Shown here one piece after another: positions 1-8,070 of a DNA stretch of 14,946 bases. Source of the DNA: Endomicrobium sp. (GTDB lineage: Bacteria > Elusimicrobiota > Endomicrobiia > Endomicrobiales > Endomicrobiaceae). Numbering within the stretch: the first letter of the stretch is position 1; every line of letters begins with the position of its first letter. The notes under the pieces are model-generated. The model saw nothing but the letters and a program-made list of their open reading frames with translations, searched no databases and was not told where the DNA came from. The stretch lies in NCBI GenBank assembly GCA_031277075.1, contig JAISLV010000196.1, positions 1-14,946 on the forward strand, read 5' to 3'. The translations under genes and the position numbers were made by a program.

Positions 1-193
1 TATCTTCCCGCCGCGAAAAACATTGTAAATCATAATTGTTCTCGTTTAAATTAAGTTTCCAATCTTTAGGAAAAGTAAACTGAACAGAATTATCTTTTGT
101 TGAAAAAACGGTCTCTGAACCGCTTTCGGTAATAGACGAACAACCTGATATAATAAACGCCGCGCAAACGATATAAAATAAAAATTTCCTCAT
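1..193 (-). CDS. Lipoprotein, N-terminal part (cut by window edge)
   Basis: The first 64 codons of a gene that continues beyond the left edge. Translation starts at the ATG at 193, preceded by a GGAGAG ribosome site. The N-terminus is a lipoprotein signal peptide: a charged MRK start, a hydrophobic stretch, and the lipobox ISGC with the lipidated Cys at residue 18, followed by SSITESGSE, a typical low-complexity linker. The mature part begins TKDNSVQFTFPKDWKL, the kind of first strands seen in PsbP/DcrB-like exported domains, but too little is visible to assign a family. It lies 30 bases after the pseudouridine synthase stop and is probably co-transcribed with it. Function unknown. The lipoprotein call is firm; the fold is a guess. 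Confidence 0.75.
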   Translation of the reverse strand, partial: MRKFLFYIVCAAFIISGCSSITESGSETVFSTKDNSVQFTFPKDWKLNLNENNYDLQCFSRRED

Positions 194-223
194 AAAACTC
201 TCCAATTAAAATTACTAAAACGC

Positions 224-940
224 TTATTTCCCGTATTTTCTAAGTTGTTTCAGCGCAATTTCAAAATCTTTAGGCAACAGGGCTTCAAAAGTTTTTTTGA
301 CATTAGAGTTCGTCAATAAAAGCGTTAAAGACACCGCGTGCAAAGTAAGTCTGTCTATCAAAGGTTTTTCTTTTTGTCCGTTTTTTTCTTTATAGTTTCG
401 TTTCAACGAAGACAGTAAAAGAGGGTCGGCGGTTCCATATTCGGCGTCTATAGCAAGCGGATGCCCGACGCTCCAAAAATGTATTCTTATTTGGTGGCGT
501 CTTCCTGTTTTAGGCAATGCTTCTACTAAAGTATATCCTCTAAAACGTTCTAAAACCCTATACTCAGTTAAAGATTCTTTTCCAGCAAAATCTATGCTTA
601 TACGCCTGTCTGAAACTAAAATCGGTTTATCTATGCTCCCCTCGTCGTCTTCTAAAACCCCAGACAGTAGCGCGATATATTTTTTCTTAATTTCAGAATT
701 TTCAAACTGCATGCTCAAATTTCTGTGAGCTTCGGCGTTTTTTGCAAAAACCAAAACGCCCGTCGTATCGCGGTCTATGCGGTGAACCACCCAAATTTTT
801 TGGTTAAATTGTTTTTTTAACATACCGACAAGCGTTTTATTTTCCACAGTATGTTGGTCTGGGATAGTCAAAATCCCCGCAGGCTTATTGACTACAATAA
901 TGTTGTCGTCTTGGTAGAGAATTTCAATTAAAGATTTCAT
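224..940 (-). CDS. RluA-family RNA pseudouridine synthase
   Basis: Predicted to isomerise uridine to pseudouridine in rRNA or tRNA, in the cytoplasm. At 238 residues it is a catalytic domain only, with no N-terminal S4 domain. Visible family motifs are the opening DDNIIVVNKPAGILT (about residues 11-25), the catalytic motif HRIDRDTTG at 53-61 with Asp56 as the expected nucleophile, and GRRHQIRIHFWSVGHPLAIDAEYG in the second half. The ATG at 940 has AAAGGA seven bases upstream. The gene follows the zinc-ribbon membrane protein by about 36 bases and precedes the lipoprotein fragment. The target RNA site cannot be read from sequence: short RluA-family proteins include RluA-, RluC/D- and TruC-like members, so no symbol is given. 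Confidence 0.93.
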   Translation of the reverse strand: MKSLIEILYQDDNIIVVNKPAGILTIPDQHTVENKTLVGMLKKQFNQKIWVVHRIDRDTTGVLVFAKNAEAHRNLSMQFENSEIKKKYIALLSGVLEDDEGSIDKPILVSDRRISIDFAGKESLTEYRVLERFRGYTLVEALPKTGRRHQIRIHFWSVGHPLAIDAEYGTADPLLLSSLKRNYKEKNGQKEKPLIDRLTLHAVSLTLLLTNSNVKKTFEALLPKDFEIALKQLRKYGK

Positions 941-976
941 TTTGTTCCTTTGGGCGTTTATTCTGTTATTTCATTT

Positions 977-2134
977 TTATCTTTTTACAGATTCAGTTGA
1001 AAAAACTATACTTTCCAATATTTTTTCGGAAACTTTATTATATACCTCAATATCAATGTTTGATATTACAATAATGTACTGTTTATTATTATCAACTATT
1101 TTTAAAAGACGTACTTCTGTATTGTTTGCTTTATATCTATATAATTTTCCTAAATAATTGCCGTAAATTTTAGCTTCGGATTTTAAATTATATGTGCGTA
1201 AATTGTCACTATTATTACTCTCTATAATCATAGAAGCATATTGATTCCAATCAACAGAAAGTTGCGTCCCAATAGAATATTGCAAGTAACTAACGTATAT
1301 GCTTAATGATTTTATATTTTTTGAAAAACTTTCATCTATTTGCGCGTTTGTATTTTCTTTGTTTTCATTTTGTATATCTTTTTGCAATTCAAAAGGAAGC
1401 TGTAAAGTTAATCCTCCGCGAAATGTCTGCGTTATCCATTTAGAATAATTTGATACTTGCGCGATGTTAGAATCATAGAACACAATATCTGCATTTTTAA
1501 TATAATTGACATGGAAATTCCAGTATAGCGCGGCAAGCGCCAATGCCGCAATATCAATCATCATTATGCGTTTAGAAACAAATATAGGACTGTATTCGCA
1601 AATTATATTTTTATCGTCAAGGTTATTATTGATGAGGTATTGAAAATACGTTATTGCAATTGTGGATATAGTTCTAACGACAAAATAAATAGATATGATT
1701 ACAAATAATTCATATTGCTGGTTAAGTTTAAATATTCTATTAACAATAATGCTTGTCCCGCATATAAAATAGCCAATCGCCGCCGCGCTTAATAAATCGG
1801 AATCAAATTTATTTTTAGCGTTCTTCTCAATTCTTCCCGCTAAGCCAAAAACGCTGAATTGGCGAAATATAGAAAACAATAAACTTAAAAAGTTAAAGCC
1901 GCTTTTTCGTCTAATGCTTGTCCACTGTCTATAAAACCAAAAAAAATCGTATATTCCAAGAGAAATAAAAGATAATATGCAAACTTTAAACAAAGATATT
2001 TTTATAAAGATGGGAATTTCATTCTGCGACGTCTCATATTTTGGAGTCTCTATTAAAACTCTCTTGCACTTTAAGCAATAAAAATTAATATCATTATTGG
2101 GTTCGCCGCAATTAGGGCAATTTACTTTTGGCAT
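977..2134 (-). CDS. Zinc-ribbon multi-pass membrane protein with C-terminal exported-type domain
   Basis: Numbering from the longer start at 2143 (388 residues). The N-terminus has a zinc ribbon made of CPNC (Cys9, Cys12) and CLKC (Cys23, Cys26). Hydrophobic segments follow at roughly 48-70, 84-103, 116-137, 145-168 and 192-210; the first contains LGIYDFFWFYRQW, reminiscent of DUF4234-type membrane domains. After the last segment comes a polar domain of about 170 residues including LTLQLPFELQ, probably outside the membrane. The start is ambiguous: the ATG at 2143 has essentially no spacing from its AGG, whereas the fourth codon (ATG at 2134) has AGGA eight bases upstream and gives MPKVNCPNCG, a usual zinc-ribbon start, so 2134 is preferred. 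It begins directly after ligA. Function unknown; a sensory or stress role would be speculation. Confidence 0.8.
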   Translation of the reverse strand: MPKVNCPNCGEPNNDINFYCLKCKRVLIETPKYETSQNEIPIFIKISLFKVCILSFISLGIYDFFWFYRQWTSIRRKSGFNFLSLLFSIFRQFSVFGLAGRIEKNAKNKFDSDLLSAAAIGYFICGTSIIVNRIFKLNQQYELFVIISIYFVVRTISTIAITYFQYLINNNLDDKNIICEYSPIFVSKRIMMIDIAALALAALYWNFHVNYIKNADIVFYDSNIAQVSNYSKWITQTFRGGLTLQLPFELQKDIQNENKENTNAQIDESFSKNIKSLSIYVSYLQYSIGTQLSVDWNQYASMIIESNNSDNLRTYNLKSEAKIYGNYLGKLYRYKANNTEVRLLKIVDNNKQYIIVISNIDIEVYNKVSEKILESIVFSTESVKR

Positions 2135-2137
2135 AAA

Positions 2138-2146
2138 CTCCATCCT
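2138..2146 (-). promoter_or_regulatory. Ribosome binding site deciding the zinc-ribbon protein start
   Basis: The minus strand reads AGGATGGAG just before TTTATG. AGGA lies eight bases from the ATG at 2134 but overlaps or abuts the ATG at 2143, which favours the shorter protein. The site also overlaps the ligA stop codon (TAG at 2147-2145), so translation of the two genes may be coupled. Confidence 0.5.
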
Positions 2147-4151
2147 AAACTTTAATCAGTTCTTCAAATTCTTCTTCAGTCAAAATTTTTACGCTTAAAT
2201 CTTTGGCTTTCTTTAGCTTACTGCCTGCGTTTTCGCCCGCTAATACGTAGTCTGTTTTTTTGCTTACTGAAGACGAAGTTTTCCCGCCGAGCGATTTGAT
2301 TATTTTAGCGGCTTCTTCTCTTGCGTATTTTGCAAGCTCGCCTGTTAATACAAAAGTTTTGCCTTCAAATTGTCTCCCTGCGTTTTCAGTCTGCGGCTCG
2401 CTCATATTTACGCCCGCAGCCTTAAGAGCGTCTATAATACGTTTTGTTTGATCGCGCGCAAAAAATTCTTCTAATGACAGCGCAAGAACGCTGCCAATCT
2501 CGTTGATTTTTGTAAAATCTTCCGACGACGCATTAAAGAGCGCGTCTATATTTATAAAACGTTTTGCGATAATCTCTGAAACTTTCTCGCCGATATGTCT
2601 TATACCTATCGCAAACAGCAGACGGCTTAAAGGCTGATTTTTGCTTTTATCAATAGCTTTCATTATATTATTGGCTTTTTTTTCTTTAAAAAGGTCAAGA
2701 TCAATGAAGTCGTCAAAAGTTAAATTGTAAATGTCTGCAAGAAACTTAAGTTTCTTTTTTTCTAAAAGCTGGTCTATTACCGCTTCGCCAAAACCTTCAA
2801 TGTCCATCGCGTTTCTGCTTACAAAATGTATTAAATGCCGCCTAAACTGCGCGGGACATTCGGGGTTTATACAGCGGTATGCCACTTCCGCGTCGTCTTC
2901 TTTTACTATTTCCGCATTGCACGAAGGACAGTTTTTAGGCGGTCTAAAAAATCCTTCGCCGCTTTTACTAATTACCTTTACTATCTTTGGTATCACGTCG
3001 CCCGCTCTTTCTATTAATACCGTATCGCCTTCGTTGACGTTTAACCTCTCTATTTCTTCAAAATTATGAAGAGTCGCATGCGATATTGTTACGCCTCCAA
3101 GCGCGACGGGTTCTAAAACCGCAGACGGAGTTATTATGCCTGTGCGCCCGACTTGCGCGCGTATTTTATTTAATACCGTAGTAGCCTGCTTTGCGGGGAA
3201 TTTATAAGCTATCGCCCAGCGCGGGCTTTTATTTGTAGACCCCAGCTCGTTTTGCAGAGCGTATTCGTTTATTTTTATTACAAGCCCGTCTATTTCATAT
3301 TCAAAAGATTCTCTTTTTTGCGTCATCTCGTCTATAAAATCTGAAATTTCTTTAAAAGTTTTACATACCGTTATCTTTTGCTGAAGTTTAAAACCGCAAG
3401 TTTTGCAATAGCGCAAAAAATCATAATGCGTTTGAAAATCAATTTGCTGCGCCGACAAATCTTGCGCTTTGCCGAAAGAATGAACAAAGAAACGCAGTTT
3501 TCTTTCCGCAGTTATCTGCGGATTTTTTTGCCTTAAAGAACCCGCCGCGGCGTTTCTTGGATTTGCAAATTTTTGACCGCCCGCGTATAAAATTTCTTCG
3601 TTTATTTTTTCAAAATCGCTTTTATCAATATAAACTTCGCCGCGAAGCTCAAAAAAAGACGGCGGGTTTGATATGGGAAGTTTATGAGGTATGTCTTTTA
3701 TCGTCTTTACGTTTTCCGTAATATCTTCGCCCGTTTCGCCGTCGCCGCGCGTTGCGCCGATAACTAAAACGCCGTTAATATAAGTTAAAGCCGCGCTTAA
3801 ACCGTCAATTTTCGGCTCAATTATAAAAGACGGAGGCTGCAAATTATCAATTGTTTTTACGGCGCGTTCATACCAGCGCGCAAACTCTTCTTGCGAATAG
3901 GCGTTGTCTAAAGAAAGCATCTGCGCGGCGTGTTTGACGGGTTTAAAAGACGACGAAACCGTTCCCGACACTTTTTGCGTCGGAGAATCCGAACTTGCAA
4001 AAAGCGGATTTTCGGCTTCAAGTTTTTCAAGTTCTTTTACAAGAATGTCGTATTCCGTATCTGAAATTTGCGGATCTTGTTTTTCATAATACAAAACGTT
4101 GTGCCGTAATATTTCTTTTCTTAAATAATCTATTCTTTTTTTTATATCCAT
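2145..4151 (-). CDS. ligA: NAD-dependent DNA ligase LigA
   Basis: Seals nicks in duplex DNA using NAD+, joining Okazaki fragments and finishing repair. At 668 residues it has the full bacterial length. Domains in order: Ia NMN-binding region with YYEKQDPQISDTEYD at 21-35; adenylation domain with catalytic lysine motif KIDG at 114-117 (Lys114), plus FELRGE at 167-172 and DGLVIKIN near 288-294; OB fold; a four-cysteine zinc finger (Cys408, 411, 427, 432); helix-hairpin-helix region; and a C-terminal BRCT domain from about 590 (FVLTGELAKYAREEA). All key residues appear intact. The ATG at 4151 has AGGGG about eight bases upstream. It follows the Rel gene by about 36 bases. Confidence 0.98.
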   Translation of the reverse strand: MDIKKRIDYLRKEILRHNVLYYEKQDPQISDTEYDILVKELEKLEAENPLFASSDSPTQKVSGTVSSSFKPVKHAAQMLSLDNAYSQEEFARWYERAVKTIDNLQPPSFIIEPKIDGLSAALTYINGVLVIGATRGDGETGEDITENVKTIKDIPHKLPISNPPSFFELRGEVYIDKSDFEKINEEILYAGGQKFANPRNAAAGSLRQKNPQITAERKLRFFVHSFGKAQDLSAQQIDFQTHYDFLRYCKTCGFKLQQKITVCKTFKEISDFIDEMTQKRESFEYEIDGLVIKINEYALQNELGSTNKSPRWAIAYKFPAKQATTVLNKIRAQVGRTGIITPSAVLEPVALGGVTISHATLHNFEEIERLNVNEGDTVLIERAGDVIPKIVKVISKSGEGFFRPPKNCPSCNAEIVKEDDAEVAYRCINPECPAQFRRHLIHFVSRNAMDIEGFGEAVIDQLLEKKKLKFLADIYNLTFDDFIDLDLFKEKKANNIMKAIDKSKNQPLSRLLFAIGIRHIGEKVSEIIAKRFINIDALFNASSEDFTKINEIGSVLALSLEEFFARDQTKRIIDALKAAGVNMSEPQTENAGRQFEGKTFVLTGELAKYAREEAAKIIKSLGGKTSSSVSKKTDYVLAGENAGSKLKKAKDLSVKILTEEEFEELIKV

Positions 4152-4187
4152 AACAAAACCCCTGTCGCCGCGCCGTTTTGCGTTTGT

Positions 4188-5669
4188 TTAGTTTTTAATC
4201 TTTGTCTTTGTAGTATTGTCGCCGTGTTCTCTTAAATATTTTCTTATTCTAGAGCGCGCTTGAGGAGTAATTGCAAATTCCAGCCAGTGAACGCTCGGCT
4301 TTATATTTTTTCTCACTAAAATTTCGCATATATCGCCCGTCCTCAATTTTGCGTCTATTGTAGCCATTTTGCCGTTGACCTTTGCGCCCATAAAAGTGTC
4401 TCCGATGTCTGAATGCACCGCGTAAGCAAAATCTAGCGTAGTCGCGCCAAGCGGCAGTTTTATAACTTTTTTTTGAGGAGTAAAAACAAAAATTTGTTCA
4501 AAGTTGCATTCGGTTTTAAGACTGTCTAAAAATTCGTTTGAATCGGTAGTCTCTCTTTGCCATTCTAAAAACTGTTTAAGCCAGTCAAGCCTGCCTTCCG
4601 CCGTAGAATTTTTCGCGTCTTCTTTTGCGCCTTGCGCGTCGCCTTCAACTTTGCGCTTATAACGCCAATGCGCCGCAACGCCGTATTCGGCTCTTTGATG
4701 CATTTCTTCGGTTCTTATCTGCGTTTCTACAATAACATTGTCTTCTGAAATTATCGTAAGATGAAGCGACTGATACATATTTTTTTTCGGCACGTTTATA
4801 TAGTCTGTAAAAGAGCCTTCCAAAAGTTTAAATTCAACGTTGACAATGCTTAAAATAGCGTAGCAATGCTCAACAGTGTCCGTTATTACCCGCAGACCGA
4901 ACAAATCTTCTATAGCCGAAAAAGGCTTTTTTTGCCTTTCCATTTTTTTGTATATGCCGTAAAGATTTTTAGGGCGGGCGGTAATTCTAAAGGCAATTCC
5001 AGACGGAGCAAGTTTTTCTTTTAAAAGATTTTCAACTGCGGTAAGGTTTTGAATATTGCTTTCTGCGCGTTTTTCCCACTGCGTTTTTATTTGATTGTAT
5101 TGAGCCGCGTATAAAATTTCAAAAGCTAAATCTTCAAGTTCGCTTTTCCATTTGTAAATGCCGAGCCTATGAGCAAAAGGAGCGTATAAAGTAAGCGATT
5201 CGCCAGCTATACTTTTTTGTTTGTCGGGCGAAAGATATTTTAATGTGCGCATATTGTGAAGTCTGTCGGCTAATTTTATAATAATTACGCGAATATCTTT
5301 TACTACCGCCAAAAGCATTTTGCGCCAATTTTCAGCTTGAGCGGTGATATTGTCGTCAAACTGATACTTGTTAATCTTTGTTACGCCTTTTACTAAAGAA
5401 ACTATTTCTTCGCCGAACTCTTTTATAAGTTCATGCTCGGTAACTAATGTGTCTTCTAAAATATCGTGCAGTAAAGCCGCGGCGATAGTAGACCTGTCAA
5501 TTTTAAGTTCCGCTAAATTTAAAGCCACGCTCACAAGGTGGGTTAAATAAGGTTCGCCCGACGCTCTTATTTGATACGAATGAGCGCAGGAAGCGTAAAA
5601 ATACGCTTTCTTTACAATTTCTAAATCGTCTTTGTTAAGATAGAAAAGCTGTTTTTCTAAGTTTTCCAT
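4188..5669 (-). CDS. Short RelA/SpoT-type (p)ppGpp synthetase/hydrolase
   Basis: Makes and degrades the stringent-response alarmone (p)ppGpp. The N-terminal HD hydrolase domain keeps His44, HDILED at 68-73 and KLADRLHNMRTL from 132. The synthetase domain spans about 225-340, with RPKNLYGIYKKM, EDLFGLRVITD (Asp264), YQSLH at 299-303, and ETQIRTEEMHQRAEYGVAAHW near 315-335. A TGS domain follows at about 391-452, and the protein stops at 493, shortly after the KPSVHWLEFAITPQARSRIRKYL segment. Long Rel proteins are usually 700 residues or more and add zinc-finger/RRM and ACT domains, which are absent here. The usual NGYQSLHT is NMYQSLHL. The stop is clean and the end shows no frameshift. The ATG overlaps the upstream outer-membrane gene's stop (TAATG), suggesting translational coupling. 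Confidence 0.93.
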   Translation of the reverse strand: MENLEKQLFYLNKDDLEIVKKAYFYASCAHSYQIRASGEPYLTHLVSVALNLAELKIDRSTIAAALLHDILEDTLVTEHELIKEFGEEIVSLVKGVTKINKYQFDDNITAQAENWRKMLLAVVKDIRVIIIKLADRLHNMRTLKYLSPDKQKSIAGESLTLYAPFAHRLGIYKWKSELEDLAFEILYAAQYNQIKTQWEKRAESNIQNLTAVENLLKEKLAPSGIAFRITARPKNLYGIYKKMERQKKPFSAIEDLFGLRVITDTVEHCYAILSIVNVEFKLLEGSFTDYINVPKKNMYQSLHLTIISEDNVIVETQIRTEEMHQRAEYGVAAHWRYKRKVEGDAQGAKEDAKNSTAEGRLDWLKQFLEWQRETTDSNEFLDSLKTECNFEQIFVFTPQKKVIKLPLGATTLDFAYAVHSDIGDTFMGAKVNGKMATIDAKLRTGDICEILVRKNIKPSVHWLEFAITPQARSRIRKYLREHGDNTTKTKIKN

Positions 5670-6658
5670 TAAAACACCGAAGCGTTAAACGTAATCATAT
5701 ATTTGCTAAAATCTTTGTCGTTTATTTTATATTGTTCGCTTGCAAAAGACAGTTCGTATCCTTTGATATGAAAGCCCAAACCGTAAGAATATTTTATAGG
5801 GTCAGAATCAAAATTTTCATCGTAAGACGCGCCCGCTCTAAAAACAAAAAAATTGCTTAAAGACTGCTCTATACCCATATAATACGCGCTTTCCGGCAAA
5901 GAGCCGAAACGGTAAAATTTTCTGTCCCAATCAATGTCAAAAGCAAGCCCTTTATACACATACCCGAAACCGGCTCTGATAGTAAAAGGAAGCTGTTCTA
6001 TATTGTAGTCGTTCCAAAACATAAATCCCGCAAGATTTTTAAGATTTAAACCGAAATACGTTCCGTAACCCATAGGAACTAAAAAAGACAAATCAAGAGC
6101 AAACCCGTTTCCCGAACCTATATTTGAGTAAGGTTCGCCTAAAGAATTGACGGAAGACTCGCCTATTTTGCCGTAAAGATAAGTCATATTTAACCCTACG
6201 CTAAAACCGTAATCGTTTTTTTGCCCGGAAGCAAAAGTCAAAGAGTTTATATAAGTTTCAACCTGCCGCCAGCTGCCGTCGGGGTTTTGAACTTTTATGG
6301 TATTGTCGGAAAGAGCCTGCCACATAAAAGCGCCGTTGTCTTTTATTAAAAACGCGCTCGTCAATCCCTGCCCCGAAGGGTCAATTTTTGCGACTTCAGA
6401 CGGCGACGCTCCGCTTTTTCGCATAATAACCGCAGAAATGTCGGCGTGCGCCCCCGACATAAACGCCAAAGCCGCAGAATTATAATAGGCGGCGTCTTTA
6501 GTTATCATCTGCGCCGCAGCCGCGCCGCCCATAGCCATAGCCCTAGCCGTAGGAGCAATGCCGTCGTAACTGTTAGGCTGCGTGGGCGCGCGGCGCGCAA
6601 ACAAATTTTGCGATAAAAACATCGCCGCTGAAAATATCATAATTTTTTTAAAATTCAT
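5669..6658 (-). CDS. PorV/FadL-like outer-membrane beta-barrel protein
   Basis: A 329-residue protein with a signal peptide (hydrophobic segment 6-20, likely cleavage after Ala21 in NLFA|RR). The mature start has ARAMAMGGAAAAQMITKDAAYYNSAAL, the N-terminal pattern shared by PorV/PorQ-type and FadL/OmpP1-type barrels. The rest alternates polar and aromatic/aliphatic residues as in beta strands and ends in ITFNASVF, a C-terminal aromatic typical of proteins inserted by BamA. AAGGGG precedes the ATG at 6658 by about seven bases. It sits between lpxB and rel, with about 93 bases to lpxB and a one-base overlap with rel. Cargo or pore function cannot be deduced. Confidence 0.82.
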   Translation of the reverse strand: MNFKKIMIFSAAMFLSQNLFARRAPTQPNSYDGIAPTARAMAMGGAAAAQMITKDAAYYNSAALAFMSGAHADISAVIMRKSGASPSEVAKIDPSGQGLTSAFLIKDNGAFMWQALSDNTIKVQNPDGSWRQVETYINSLTFASGQKNDYGFSVGLNMTYLYGKIGESSVNSLGEPYSNIGSGNGFALDLSFLVPMGYGTYFGLNLKNLAGFMFWNDYNIEQLPFTIRAGFGYVYKGLAFDIDWDRKFYRFGSLPESAYYMGIEQSLSNFFVFRAGASYDENFDSDPIKYSYGLGFHIKGYELSFASEQYKINDKDFSKYMITFNASVF

Positions 6659-6751
6659 ACAAATCCCCTTTTAACAACTTCGTTCTATTCGCTGTTTGCC
6701 GCGCTTGCGCCAAATTTTAAAACAAGACATTATCAAGTTTGTAAAATCCGC

Positions 6752-7858
6752 TCATCCTTTTAAAATAATTTCGGCGGCTCTTTTGCTTACGCCGCTTTCG
6801 CCAAGCGTTTTTCTTATTATTAAAAATTCTTTCAGTTGTCTGTTATAATTTTCAGGTTTCAATTGTTCTATAACAGTTTCGGCTATTTTTTTTGGCGTCG
6901 CGTTAAACTGAATAAGTTCGGGAACAATATTTTTATTTGCCAAAATATTTGCAATAGTAATATATTTAACTTTGATAATCGCCCTGATTACAAAATAATT
7001 AAAATACGACAACTTATATATTACCGCCATCCGAACGCCCAAAATAAGATTTTCAAGGCTTACCGTCCCAGACGGACATATTGCAAAATCAAGCGATTTT
7101 CTTTTTTCCCAAGAATTGTTTTCTTCAAGCTCAATATAGTTTGGCAAGCTATAGTAATCGTAATTTTTGTTTGCGCTAAACAAAATAAATTTCGCGTTTA
7201 TTTTTTCTCTTAAAATTTTTGCGGTCTCAAGCAAAATAGGAGCGTGTTTTTCTATCGCGCTTATTCTGCTTCCCGGAAATAATCCTATAACCGGCGCAAT
7301 ATTTGGGCAAACCTCGTCTTGAAATTTAATATCTTTTTGAGGAACAATATCTATTAAAGGATTTCCCACAAAAACCGCGTCGACCCCCGCTCTTTTATAG
7401 AGAACTTCCTCAAAAGGCAAAATCACAAGCATTTTTTTTACGACGGCGGCAAGTTTTTTTATTCTTCCTTTGCGCGAAGCCCACACCTGCGGACTTATGT
7501 AATAATATAGCGGGATATTTAATTTTGCGGCGGCTCTTGCCGCGTGAATATGAAATCCGTAATAATCTACAAGGATAACTTTGTCGGGCTTTTGGGTTTG
7601 AAAATAAAGTTCAAGTTTTTTTAAAAGTTTTTTTAGGAAAAAGAATTGTCTTATCGGAAGAAAGCCAAAAGCGTTAATATTTACAATATCTGCAAAAAAT
7701 TCGTCGCAGACGGCTTTTAAATTATCGCCGCCTTCGGCGGTTATAAAACAAGAGGGACAGGCTTTTTTTATTTCCCTTACAAGATTAGCCGCGTGAATAT
7801 CGCCCGACAAATCGCCCGCAGAGATAAATATTTTACCGTTCTTATTTTCGCTTGCCAC
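6752..7858 (-). CDS. lpxB: Lipid-A-disaccharide synthase LpxB
   Basis: A GT19 glycosyltransferase that condenses UDP-2,3-diacylglucosamine with lipid X to form the lipid A disaccharide on the inner face of the inner membrane. At 368 residues it has the family length. Motifs seen: FISAGDLSGDIHAANL at 11-26, ITAEGG near 39-44, VDYYGFHIHAARAA at 97-110, LYYYISPQVWASRKGRIKKL from 117, FVGNPLID at 163-170, LFPGSR at 193-198, and the C-terminal CPSGTVSLENLILGV and ANILANKNIVPELIQ. The start is GTG at 7858 with GGAGAG six bases upstream. Repeat copy 1 ends only 22 bases before it. The neighbouring dehydrogenase and aminotransferase fit a lipid A sugar-modification group. Confidence 0.97.
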   Translation of the reverse strand: MASENKNGKIFISAGDLSGDIHAANLVREIKKACPSCFITAEGGDNLKAVCDEFFADIVNINAFGFLPIRQFFFLKKLLKKLELYFQTQKPDKVILVDYYGFHIHAARAAAKLNIPLYYYISPQVWASRKGRIKKLAAVVKKMLVILPFEEVLYKRAGVDAVFVGNPLIDIVPQKDIKFQDEVCPNIAPVIGLFPGSRISAIEKHAPILLETAKILREKINAKFILFSANKNYDYYSLPNYIELEENNSWEKRKSLDFAICPSGTVSLENLILGVRMAVIYKLSYFNYFVIRAIIKVKYITIANILANKNIVPELIQFNATPKKIAETVIEQLKPENYNRQLKEFLIIRKTLGESGVSKRAAEIILKG

Positions 7859-7864
7859 TATTTG

Positions 7865-7870
7865 CTCTCC
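7865..7870 (-). promoter_or_regulatory. Ribosome binding site for the GTG start of lpxB
   Basis: The minus strand reads GGAGAG followed by six bases and GTG at 7858. The good spacing and the absence of a closer ATG support the GTG start. The site lies between the repeat element and the gene, so it does not come from the element. Confidence 0.6.
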
Positions 7871-7919
7871 GCTTGTATTTGGGCGACTCTAAAAACCCTA
7901 ACGCCCGTCCTTGCCGCGC

Positions 7920-7947
7920 GAGACATTGTCTCTTGAGACATTGTCTC
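7920..7947. repeat. Tandem 13-bp palindromes in repeat copy 1
   Basis: GAGACATTGTCTC occurs twice exactly (7920-7932 and 7935-7947), separated by TT. Each is a perfect palindrome around a central base. The arrangement recurs in copy 2, so it is a conserved part of the element. Each could be a small hairpin or a dimeric protein site. Confidence 0.8.
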
Positions 7948-8014
7948 TGCGGATTGCCGCATCAGAAAATTTGTCCGTCCTTGCTATTAGAACGCCCTTC
8001 ATTTTCTTCTTTGC

Positions 8015-8037
8015 ATTGCCGCAAAATTTGCGGCAAT
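8015..8037. repeat. Long hairpin inside repeat copy 1
   Basis: Perfect 11-bp arms, ATTGCCGCAAA and TTTGCGGCAAT, around one central A. The corresponding hairpin in copy 2 has a T-A to C-G compensatory change in the stem. Confidence 0.8.
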
Positions 8038-8070
8038 TACGAACATTATAGGTTTTTGCAAGACACCCTT

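Larger units (their letters stand above)
7881..8068 (+). repeat. MITE-like repeat, copy 1 (188 bp)
   Basis: Read on the plus strand, this interval matches the reverse complement of 9604-9797 along its whole length, including an exact 26-base block (7960-7985). The ends form imperfect terminal inverted repeats: GGGCGACTCTAAAAACCCTAA on the left and TTATAGGTTTTTGCAAGACACCC on the right. TTT flanks each side, a possible 3-bp target duplication, though weak evidence in AT-rich DNA. Inside are two 13-bp palindromes (7920-7932, 7935-7947) and a long hairpin (8015-8037). No coding capacity or transposase is seen. It fills the gap between the Gfo/Idh dehydrogenase stop and lpxB. Its ends have drifted more than those of copy 2. 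Confidence 0.85.

Noticed and set aside
942..1157. Plus-strand open frame of 71 codons opposite the zinc-ribbon protein, and similar plus-strand frames across the window.
   Set aside because: They are antisense to well-supported genes, lack ribosome sites and family similarity, and are treated as chance frames.
6717..6755. A 12-codon frame (MSGFYKLDNVLF) whose ATG overlaps the lpxB stop as ATGA.
   Set aside because: Too short, with no recognisable similarity; the overlap arises from the lpxB stop context. Possibly the remnant of a former downstream gene, but not supportable.
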